Of a stretch of 64,000 bases of DNA, positions 55,362 to 64,000 are shown in pieces. The translations under genes and the position numbers were made by a program. Source of the stretch: Mantis religiosa (lineage: Eukaryota > Arthropoda > Insecta > Mantodea > Mantidae). The stretch lies in assembly GCA_030765055.1 (NCBI GenBank), contig CM060953.1:17087518-17151517 (forward strand), written 5' to 3'. The first letter of the stretch is position 1. Every line of letters begins with the position of its first letter. The notes under the pieces were generated by a model that searched no databases, was not told where the DNA came from, and was given only the letters and a program-made list of their open reading frames with translations.

Positions 55362-55690
55362 CTCTTCAAACATGGAGTCAAAATTAAGCATTTCTTCTCG
55401 ATACTGCGTGGTTAATGCAGTTGGATCCTGAACACTTTTTAATAAAAGTATTTATTGTTCTATATCGTGATTCTCATTTCATGAATGGTACGCTACTGCC
55501 AACGTCACTGTTCTTGATGTTTCTAAAACACACTTTAAGCCTAATGTTCAACTTACTTTTTGTTTTGACAATATAAGAGTTGACAGTCTTTGCAGTTTAT
55601 CCGGTACGTACTTGAGTTTTGTCTGTGGGGTTTTACTTTGTACTAATTACAAGATTTTAAAGGAAGTACATTGAATTTGTTGTGTGGGGC
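55362..55690 (-). pseudogene. Penelope-like GIY-YIG fragment
   Basis: Parallel to 25233-25559. Confidence 0.55.
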
Positions 55691-55709
55691 CAAATTTATA
55701 CGTTCTTAT

Positions 55710-56265
55710 GGAAAAGTTGTGTAGCCCTGCGATGGTAAACACCAGCAATATATGGAGCATCGAGCACTAATTCCTCTTGAATTTATGTTAATTTTAGAAC
55801 AATACTACACCTAAGGACCTGTTGTGTGAGACGGCAAATTACATCGAAAATTTCTTGCAAGGCACTGAATTTAAATGCCCAGTTTAGTGTTTAACCGACA
55901 CACAGACGTTACAAGTTTTATAAATGCTTACCATGTATGTTGTAATGACACGCTCCCTTAGTTCTTAATTAACCGCCAGGAGGCACTAAATTTTCCGACC
56001 TTGTCTTGCTGTCCACAGATGGCTCCACAAGTAATATCCTGCAACGGTAGAGAGGATTTGTAATTATTTACAAAGTTTTAAATTTAACGGTAATAATGCT
56101 CTTTACCTATACCTAAAGTTTATTTGCACTTAGTTCTATGAAATTAAATAGTAATTAGGATATATATTAATATAAAGTTTACCGTACAAGTAATTCTGTT
56201 AGAGAATGGAAGTCATCTGAAATAAATATATAAGTAACAATTTTGTAAGTTAATTTCATGGTTTG
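55710..56265. repeat. L leader and K core copy 27
   Basis: L near 55713; box at 56017; carries a ~30-bp deletion before the box (aggaggcactaaattttcc). Confidence 0.85.
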
Positions 56266-56302
56266 AATCCAATAATGAGCTGTACAAATACATTTCCATG
56301 CT

Positions 56303-56581
56303 ATGACTTTCTTAAATTTTGACTGCACCAGATATATTCAACTTGCTTTCACAAGGTTTATTGGATCGGGGGCCATGATTGACTGGACGTTGACCACATC
56401 CAACTTTGTGAATGGGCACTTGTTTACTAGAATGGTGGTACTCGGTTTCCATCATCTCATCTGTAAGACTGCATTATACCATGAGCCAACAGAGACGAGT
56501 GAGTGGAACCTTTCTGGACAAAGATGTGAACGTTACCACATAGAACTGTGCAGGAAAAGAGTCAAATCAAAGACTGTGTGA
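56303..56581 (+). CDS. Cys-rich small ORF, copy 3 (hypothetical, longer)
   Basis: 92 codons: the conserved 3' half (HLFTRMVVLGFHHLICK, YHIELCRKRVKSKT) ends at the same stop as copies 1 and 2. Two of the Cys are lost (EWNLSGQRCERYH), so a metal site is not under selection in this copy. The extra N-terminus has no counterpart. Confidence 0.3.
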   Translation: MTFLNFDCTRYIQLAFTRFIGSGAMIDWTLTTSNFVNGHLFTRMVVLGFHHLICKTALYHEPTETSEWNLSGQRCERYHIELCRKRVKSKTV

Positions 56582-56739
56582 ACCAATGCGTCAGTGCACA
56601 AAACTGAATAATTTGCAATTGTTTGTATTTGAGCTCTTATCGTATGGCCATTTGACTGCAATAAAAGTTTATTACATAAATAATTATTACTGTTATCTGT
56701 AGCAACACAGATTACTAACAACCGAAAATTAGGATAATA

Positions 56740-57025
56740 TCGAGAATCTGTGGATTACGTAGATTCGGGAATCCGTCTTTCAGAAATATAAAACCACTTT
56801 TGTTGGAGTAAAAAGGCGTGAAATTAACTATCAGCCGTCTACAAGGTGGTATTGGTTAAAGAAGTTACTTCAGTGCACTTCAAACTTCGACTGTCACAAT
56901 AACCATCATACAACTGCTCTTCTAACACCTGCGCGGTAATTATAACCACCAGCAATTGTTTCTATAATGCTGGGCAGCAACAATAGACTGAGGAATCCGG
57001 AGCCTCTCTCTGCCTCTTTCTCTTA
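56740..57025 (-). mobile_element. solo LTR-like segment, type 2, copy 3
   Basis: Start is decayed (cgagaatctgtggattacg). About 60 bp longer than its sisters (ataaaaccacttttgttgg inserted or retained). Confidence 0.4.
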
Positions 57026-57160
57026 TGACCACGAGCCCTGAATACTTTTTAATAAATGTATTTCTTGTTCTATATCGTGATGCTTATTGCATAAGTGGTA
57101 CCCTACTGCCGATTTGTCTGTTCTTGATATTTCTAAAATACTCTTTAGCCTAATGTTCAA
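57026..57160 (-). pseudogene. Penelope-like GIY-YIG fragment (short)
   Basis: As 11656-11793; joined to K without L. Confidence 0.55.
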
Positions 57161-57505
57161 TGACACGCTGCTTTAGTTCTCAATTAACCGTCAGGAGGTA
57201 ACTTTAGTTGAGAAACAACAGATGCTAATGTTTCAACCTCGTCTTCCTGTCCACAGATCGCGCCACCAGTAATATGCTGCCGCAGTGAAGAAAATTCGTA
57301 ACTATTTACATATTTTTAATGGGAACTGTATTTATACTCTTTAGATATACTTTAACTTAGTTTGCATTTAACAATATGAAAGTACACAGATATTAAATTA
57401 TAGTTTGACAGAAATTTGACCACAAACGTAATTCTATACGAGAATGGAAGCCTTCGGAACTAAATATATCAGCTACAATTTTTCTAATTGTATTTCATTG
57501 TAAGA
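57161..57505. repeat. K core copy 28
   Basis: Box at 57255 (AGATCGCGCCACC), close to copy 5. Confidence 0.85.
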
Positions 57506-57904
57506 TTTCAATACCTCCATATCTAATTTATAAATTTTTTGCTGTATAATAATAGTACCTTGAGGTATGCAACAAGTTTCTATCAAAGCATGACTAGTAG
57601 CAGGGTTTGGAAAATTAGCACGCTTTCCTTGCCTTTAGCTGCTTTTGGCCACGCAGTTCTACTTGAACGATGAAATATTTAAGTGACAGCTTTGATGAGA
57701 GTCTCTTACTTCTTTTCCCTGGTCTTCAATAGACTTCACTCCCTCAAGAGTCACCCGATTGCTTGTTTCATGCGTCGCTATTTAGGGAAGCCGTGAAGTT
57801 AGTCTCCAACAAATTAAATAACCTAGTTCCAGAAAGGTTTTTCACTTACACAAAACTTAACGAGAGTTAAACAATTTTGCCTTTAATCATATTTTATTTC
57901 TTCC
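57506..57904. repeat. P segment
   Basis: CATGACTAGTAGCAGGG; the palindrome is deleted (caatagacttcactccc). Confidence 0.7.
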
Positions 57905-58135
57905 AGGTTTGACATATCTTTTGTTGAATCATTGCCATCATCAATATTTCCATCACATTGTCTTCAATTATAATTCTTTCAATTTTTTTCCTCCGTTAGT
58001 GTACTTTATTCTAATAGTATTGTTTAATTTCATCCACATTATGACATACTTTCACCCATTTCAATTGTGCAGTTTGCTCAAATCGATGGCTGCAGAAAAT
58101 TTCGTCTTTCCCTTTACATGTGAAAGTTTACTATG
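57905..58135 (-). pseudogene. DDE transposase remnant T8, C-terminal end only
   Basis: Corresponds to the last ~230 bp of T6/T10. It ends at a joint with the SINE-A flank. Confidence 0.62.
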
Positions 58136-58152
58136 ATACAATAAAGCACAAA

Positions 58153-58397
58153 GCCCGCCTCAATAGAGTAGATGGTAGCCTGTCTGCCTCACTTTCACGA
58201 GGATCCGACTTCGAACCTCGGTCAAGGTGAGCTTACTGGCTAAGGCTTTTTCCAGGGTTTTCCGTTATCCTTAAAGACGAATGTTGGGTAACTCTAAATG
58301 CTATGGAACCTGGGCTCACTTGAGCATTATATCATCTATTCCATTCATCGTGCGATATGGCTTAACGTTGGAGGACGTAAATTACAAGAAATACAAA
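58153..58397 (+). mobile_element. SINE-A copy 4, 3'-truncated
   Basis: Left flank AAGCACAAA (58144-58152). Box B decayed (CTTCGAACCTCGG). It stops at caagaaatacaaaaaa and meets P sequence, so the right duplication is lost. Confidence 0.78.
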
Positions 58398-58560
58398 AAA
58401 GGTTCCATTATCCGTAGCTTCTATTCGTAGCGCATTGGATCTTGAAAGCTGAAATATTTAAATGAAATCTTTGATGCAAGTCTCTTAGCTGATTTTTCTG
58501 TCCCCAAATGTCAGTGGTATCTCACTGCGATGCCTTCACCCTCTGCAGTATCACTGATTT
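58398..58560. repeat. P segment, right part
   Basis: TCAGTGGTATCTCACTGCGA at 58510. Confidence 0.65.
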
Positions 58561-59490
58561 GTGTATAAAGACTAACATTGAGTCATACTTTTTAAAACTT
58601 GTAACTTCACTCACGTCCTTTTAGAAAATCCGAAACGTTTTCGAAACAGTTGCAGTTTCATCATGAGCTGATTAGAGACTCTTACGGTTGTTGTATGTAT
58701 CTCTTGAAATTAGCTCCCTCTCTCGGAAGATTCTTTACATAAGTTCAGTAGACCACTCACTGAGGGCACATCACAATTTAAAATATGTGGAATGATTTTA
58801 ATAATAAAAACTTCTTCCTATGTTGCAAGTTCAGGTTTTATTGACAATGGCTTTAGTAGTTTGATCTCGTCCCCGATGTGGTGATTATTATTCCAGAAAT
58901 GAAGAGCAACTGCGGATTTTTCAGTTGTTTATATTTTATGTTCCTACGGTGTTCTGTTAACCTAGTTTTTAAATTTCACTTCGCAAAACCAATATAAAAT
59001 TTGTCACAGTGTTCACAATTTATCCTATATATGCCTGATTTTTGTTCTGGTTGGGTCGTGTTGGGATTATTTAACAATTTCAAGAGCGAGAATCTGTTTT
59101 GTGGAGCTAGTTTGATGCCATAATCTTTAAATATTCGTTTAAAATTCAGAAATGCCGAATGGTGGTAAGTGAATTTGTTGTATTTCCAGTTTTTATTTAT
59201 GTTTTGAAGAGCAGTGATCTGTTTTAATTTCTCTTACTTGTAGTTCCGCTTGAACATCTTTTGGTTGAGTTTGCGTTGAAACTATTTTTTTCCTGTATTT
59301 AATGTACATGTAAATTCCTCATATTGTTTTTGATCTAAAGGTATGCTGTTCAGTCTATGGATCAAACTTCTAAGAGCAGCTAATTTATGTGTCAGAGGAT
59401 TGAAACTAATTATCTGTGTTTGTAGGTTTTCTGTAGATTCCAAATGGTACACTGTCACTTTGTCTTACGATCGTTAAATCTAAGAAAGAC
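58561..59490 (-). pseudogene. Penelope-like element remnant, copy 2
   Basis: Minus strand from 59490: LDLTIVRQ..DS, SHKLAALRSLIHRLNSIPL-type sequence near 59360, then KSGIYRINCEHCDKFYIGFAK near 59030, frameshift, RLTEHRRNIKYKQL, and EKSAVALHFWNNNHHIGDEI. This is the best full GIY-YIG reading in the window. Non-coding 3' end with a hammerhead-like motif follows at 58690-58561. Confidence 0.87.
58639..58667 (-). ncRNA. hammerhead-like motif of Penelope copy 2
   Basis: Minus strand CTCATGA (one change from CUGAUGA), GAAAC/GTTTC stem, then GAAA. ACGT near 58636 can pair with ACGT near 58616. Lies ~200 bp 3' of the GIY-YIG stop on the same strand. Confidence 0.4.
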
Positions 59491-59766
59491 AATTGATTCC
59501 TCATTTGTGTGCGCAGGTAGTACAATACAACAACACTGATAAATAGATAAATAAACAAATAGATAAATAAAGCAGAAAATTAATATAATTTTTAGTCGAA
59601 CTAGTTCTCAAAGCTCCATATATTGCTTGTGTTTACCTTGATCACGTTTCGTTTGGACCTTCCTAACATCCTCAGCTAATATTGACTAGTGAATTTTGAC
59701 TTGATGAACTCCTTGGAGGTGAAGCGGGCGTCGCTGTTTTTACCTTCGTCAACTTGATAATCAGAT
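59491..59766. other. SINE-A tail-like run and empty G1 site
   Basis: gataaataaacaaatagata, then aagcagaaaattaatataat: a SINE-A tail and its right flank, the missing end of copy 4. Together with 58153-58397 this shows that the P-Penelope segment interrupted SINE-A. Confidence 0.55.
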
Positions 59767-60018
59767 ACTTTGGCGGCGCCGTGGTTGAGTTGTTAGACCT
59801 CTCGTCTCTCACCATTGCGTTCCGGCTTCCAATCTCAGCGACCGCAAAGTGACATTTGTGGTGGACAACACGGTGCTGGGGTGAGTTTTCTCCGGCTTCT
59901 CCGTTTTTCTTCCACCATCTCATTACACTAGTCTCCAACTCATGTGTCATTAGTGTCTCACCGCCTGTGGTGCCGTATGTATCAAAAGCGGAAGTTAAAG
60001 ACTACACATTCCATTTTA
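59767..60018 (+). mobile_element. SINE-B copy 12
   Basis: GGCGGCGCCGTGGTTGAG, CGGCTTCCAATCTC; ends ACATTCCATTTTAGG. Confidence 0.82.
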
Positions 60019-60069
60019 GGCTCTGTTCTAAAGCGGAGCTTCGGTGAAGGAAAAGGCGTTCCCTTGGAA

Positions 60070-60630
60070 AAGCTGTGTAGTCCTGTGATGGTAAACACTA
60101 GCAATATATGGAGCATCGAGTAACAGTTCGACTCAAAATTATACTAATTTTCAATAAAGTTACACATAAGGACGTGTTGTGCAGACGGCTTATTTCATTG
60201 AACAGTTCTTGCAAGGAAGTGAATGTAAATGTCTAGTTTAGTATTTAACCGACACACAGACGCACACAGTTTGATAATATAAAGCATATACGTCATAAAG
60301 ACACGCTTTTTACTTCCTAATTAACCGCCAGTTTGACACACCAATTGAAAGATGGTAATGATCATATACTGTCTTGCCGTCAATAGATGGCTCCAGCTGT
60401 AGTATCCTACTGCAGTAAGGAAAATCTGTAATTATTTAGAAAGTTTTAAAATTAACTGTACGAGTAATGTCTGTAGGTGCATTGGGTTTATTCGCTTTTC
60501 GCTGAATTAAGGTAAACAGTAATGAGAATGTATTTTGAGATAAATTAGACCTAATAAGTTATTCTGTATGAGAATGGAGGTCATCTGAATTAATTATATA
60601 AAGAACAAACTTTTTAACTTTATTTCATAG
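60070..60630. repeat. L leader and K core copy 29
   Basis: L near 60073; box at 60385 (AATAGATGGCTCCAGCTG). Confidence 0.85.
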
Positions 60631-60779
60631 TATGATTCCATTTATCTTCTCATAATTTTAAAATCACTTTTGTTGTGCAATTATTGTGCAACAACCTAAC
60701 AACAACGTTAACCTAGCAACATTACACACAACAACCTAACACTGGGTTTAACAATTTTGCCCTTAATGGTATTATAATT

Positions 60780-61430
60780 CTTCTACGCTGACATATCTTC
60801 AACTCTTGAGTCATTATCACAGTCATCCTCCACACTGTTCCCATCACATTGTCTATTATAATTTTGTCTAACCTTAGTGCATCCTTTTTCCAATACTCCT
60901 GTTTTGTTTCATCCATTTGACGACATTAATTTTCCAATTCCATTTGTCCAATTTTACCAAATTATTCATTCCGTCCTTCATTTTAAAAGTTAGATATTTC
61001 CAGTCATATTTTGTCTGATGTCTCTTCATATATTCTACAGGATTTAGATGTGGATGTTATGGTGGAAGCCTTATGGTTGTATGGTTATATTTGTGACAAC
61101 ATTTGGTCAATCAATGTGTTTTTCCGAGTCGGTTTGTTAGCTGAAATTAATCCAGGCAGCTTTGTTTTAATGCTGCATTCATAAAATGGGATATTGTGAT
61201 TCTGTAGCTGAGAAAGCGTGCCTCTCCTTAAAGAACTTGACGTTGGAGGTTTATCTACTTGTGTATTATGGTAAGAGACATGATCTATTGCTAGCACCGA
61301 GTTAAGGGATAAATTAGGATTTAACATTGTGATTAACCATTTAACATAATTACAATATTTATTTGTTTATAAAAAACTGATAGGTATATGACTGTCACTG
61401 CATATTACAGTCAACTGTTCTTGGCAGGGG
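60780..61430 (-). pseudogene. DDE transposase remnant T9
   Basis: 80-codon piece (61327-61085): NLSLNSVLAIDHVSYHNTQ, catalytic Asp kept. PHLNPVEY near 61045. Confidence 0.78.
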
Positions 61431-61559
61431 GGTTTACTGAGTATAGGAGTTGCAAAGAGACAGAAGACAAAGTTTCATGGCAGCTCGCGGAAGATGAAAA
61501 TCAGTGTTCTGGAAACATTGCGCGACTTTACATGAAACTACTAATTTACAGGATACGAT

Positions 61560-61860
61560 TCTTTAACTCTTAATTAAACGTCAAGAGAGGGATTTTGGTT
61601 GACAAGTAAATTGAGATAAAATTCCGTTCCTACTCCGTCTTGCTGTTCACAGATGGCTCCACCTGTAATATTCTGCCGCGTTGAGGAAAACTGCCAATTG
61701 TTTACGAAGTTTTAAATTAAGTATGTTTGTACTCTTCCAAATGCATTAGGTTTATTTGATTATTACTTCACGAAAACAAACAATAATTAGAACTTATTTT
61801 GATAGAAATTTGAACGAATAAATAATTCTGTGTCGGAATGGAAGACAGGCGTACAGAACC
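61560..61860. repeat. K core copy 30
   Basis: Box at 61651; same private variants as copies 7 and 15. Confidence 0.85.
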
Positions 61861-61999
61861 ACGGATAAAATAAAGGATATATTACACACCTGAGTTTTTG
61901 TGTATGGGTTTCTGTATTATCTTAAGTGATTTAAAAGAACGAATTAAATTTCTTTACAATGAATTTGTTCTGTAGGAGCATAGAAGTATTTTCTTTTGG

Positions 62000-63075
62000 A
62001 AAAGTTGTGTCGTCCTGGAATGTTAAACAATCGCGATATATAGAGCATCGGCTACCAGCAAGTTCGACTCACAATTATATTAACCTTAGAAATACGTTGC
62101 ATATTGAAGCAGCTATTTTAGATATTTTATATTTTTGAGAGTAATAGTTGCAGGAATTGTAATGTTTAATGAAATGGATAAAATGTATGATATGTTATGT
62201 GTAACCATGACAACCTCAAATGAGAGGAAATTGCTAGCTAAAAGTTTTACAGATGTTGCTTCTGCTTAAGAACGTCGTAGAAGAAAGACGTACATTTATG
62301 TCTGTCCGGCATTATGCAGAATTATTGTAAGTGTGTATCTAAGATGAACAAATCGCGTGTGTAAGAAAGAAATAGCTTTGGCTTTACTCTTCGTCAGATC
62401 ATTGAAGTGTAAAGATGTGTAGTACCGAACTGCAAGTTCGCAGAATCTTAATCTGAAATGATTTAGTATTGAATATTTTATAAAAGGATATAATCTTAAC
62501 ATTGCGCCAAGGCATACTTCCTCAAGATTGACACATAAGGTGCTCGTCTTCCATCTTCAGCGCATTTTGTACCAAATTATTCAGCTTCAACATAAGGACC
62601 TGTTGTAGGAGATGGCAAAATACATTAAAAAACTCTGGCAAGGCAGTGAATTTAAATGCCAAGTTTAGTACTTAACCGACACACAGGGGTGAAAGGATTT
62701 AGGAATACGTACCACGTAAGTGATAAAGACAGGCCATTTTAGTTCTTAATTAACCGCCAGGGGAGAGCTTTGATTTAAATTGACAAACGCAAATGTACCA
62801 ACCGCGTCTAGCTGTCCACAGATGGCTGCACCTGTAATATCCTGCCGCGTTGAAGAAAGTTCGTAATTATTTACAAATGTTTGATATGAACTACATTTAT
62901 ACTCTTTGCTTATACTTTAACTTTGTTTGCACTTAACTGTATGAAAGTAAACGGTAATTATATTGTATATTGACACAATTTTGACCGCAAACGTAATTCT
63001 GTACAAGAATGGATGTCTTCTGAGATAAATATAAGAGCCACAATTTTGATAACTGTGTTTCAATGAATGATTTGA
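62000..63075. repeat. L, insert I copy 3 (62110-62592), and K core copy 31
   Basis: Box at 62820, 1169 bp from copy 30. Third instance of the split leader. Confidence 0.8.
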
Positions 63076-63469
63076 ATTATATAGAGTAAGATTTTAAATA
63101 TTTTTGCTGTACAGTTGTAGTACTTTGAGGTTTCCAACAAACTTCTACCACATGAGTTTAGAATAATAACACGCTTCCGTTGCCCGTAGCTGTTATTGGC
63201 AACGCAACACTTCTAACCCTGAAATATTTAAATGAGAGCTTTGATGCGAATCTCTTACCTGTTTTCGCTGGTCATCAAAAGCAGTGATATCTCACTGTGC
63301 TAGCATCACTCCGTCAAGAGTCACTGGATTTTTTATTTCATGTGTCGTTACTTACAGTCCACCTCCAACAAATTAAATCATATGGTTCCAGAAAGGTTTT
63401 TCACATACACACAACTTAACAGAGTTAAACAATTTTGCCTTTAATCATATTTTATTTCTACCAGGTTTG
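63076..63469. repeat. P segment
   Basis: Nearly identical to 34161-34555; AGCAGTGATATCTCACTGTG at 63281. Confidence 0.72.
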
Positions 63470-64000
63470 ACATATCTTCTTCTGTTGAATCATTGCCATC
63501 ATCACTATTTCCATTCCATTGTCTTCAAATAAAATTCTTTCAAATTTTTTCTTCCGTTAGTGTACTTTATTCTAATAGTGTTGTTTTATTTTATCCACAT
63601 TATGACATACCTTCACCCATTTCAATTGTGCAGTTTGCTCAAATCGTTGGCGGCAGAAAATTTCGTCTTTCACTTTACAGGTGACATTTCTGAAGCATCC
63701 CATGTTTTGTTATCTGTCTACATAAAATTTATAGGATTTAGGTTCGCATGATAGGGAGGAAGCCTTAAGGTTTCATAATTATATTCAGATAATATTTGGT
63801 CAATCAAAGTGTTTTTCTCAGTCGGTTTGTCAGATTACAATTATGTTTTGGTAGTATTTTCATCCACAGGTTATTGTGATTTTGTAAGCAATAAAGCATA
63901 TATCTTGTTAAAACAGTTGACGAAGGTGGTTTATCTACTTGTGTATTATGGTAAGTGACGTCATCTATTGTTAGCACCGAGTTAAGAGATAAATTAGAAA
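63470..64000 (-). pseudogene. DDE transposase remnant T10, cut by window end
   Basis: Colinear with T6 (34556-35090). The part encoding the second catalytic Asp lies at the very edge (caccgagttaagagataaat). The repeat clearly continues beyond the window. Confidence 0.72.

Noticed and set aside
555..63075. Calling the array a centromere
   Set aside because: Organisation resembles higher-order satellite, but nothing in the sequence identifies centromeric function.

Overview
The window looks like a gene-free, repeat-packed stretch of an arthropod (probably insect) nuclear genome. I found no host gene with believable exons. The only long open frame is a jockey-clade reverse transcriptase (5270-7267). 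Everything else is decayed transposon, short retroposons, solo LTR-like segments, two microsatellites and a tandemly amplified low-GC sequence. The insect call rests on the jockey, Penelope, hAT and DDE families plus tRNA-derived SINEs; I cannot name the species.

Scaffold. A core of about 0.35-0.4 kb, here called K, occurs 31 times, always in the same orientation. Its hallmark is CACAGATGGCTCC followed by CTGTAATAT and a TACCGCGGTGAAGAAAA-like stretch. Many K copies have a leader L about 300 bp upstream (GTGTAGCCCTGCGATGG...GCAATATATGGAGCATCGAG). A segment P often follows K (TTTGCAAC, CATGACTAGTAA, GCAGTGATATCTCACTGC). After P often comes T, a minus-strand remnant of a Tc1/mariner-like DDE transposase. 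Distances between successive K boxes cluster at about 1.10-1.27 kb and 1.46-1.58 kb. The longer gaps are mostly explained by named insertions.

Higher-order layout. Composite blocks recur, so this is a higher-order repeat rather than independent insertions. Block e (SINE-A, SINE-B, L, K): 3960-5270, 12520-13860, 45180-46540, 58140-60630. Block a (T, K, L, insert I, K): 14010-16290, 32335-34160 (partial), 60780-63075. Block b (P, T, K, hAT, LTR3, K): 16290-22000, 27310-32330, 46690-53010. Block c (G2, G1, SINE-B, GIY fragment, L, K): 9270-10970 (G1 onward), 23390-26165, 39270-41640, 53520-56265. Block d (K, Cys-rich small ORF, LTR2, GIY fragment, K): 10430-12140, 42975-44710, 55713-57505. Block z (inverted hAT segment, SINE-C, R): 7846-8788, 38442-39277.

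Passengers. hAT transposase pieces of the ZBED/GTF2IRD2-like type lie on the plus strand. Penelope-like elements on the minus strand keep a literal GIY...YIG motif and have hammerhead-like ribozyme motifs 3' of the coding part. There are four SINE-A, twelve SINE-B and two SINE-C copies, GC-rich short insertions G1, G2 and G3 with target-site duplications and visible empty sites, and four kinds of LTR-like segment on the minus strand. A 2.3-kb jockey insertion and a 140-bp jockey tail sit at almost the same place in two different K copies.

Reading of the whole: an ancient K-P-T unit collected insertions, then multi-kilobase blocks containing them were copied by unequal exchange or segmental duplication. 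The jockey insertion appears to be among the latest events because its frame is intact and its target duplication is perfect. R denotes a recurring segment of unknown nature.
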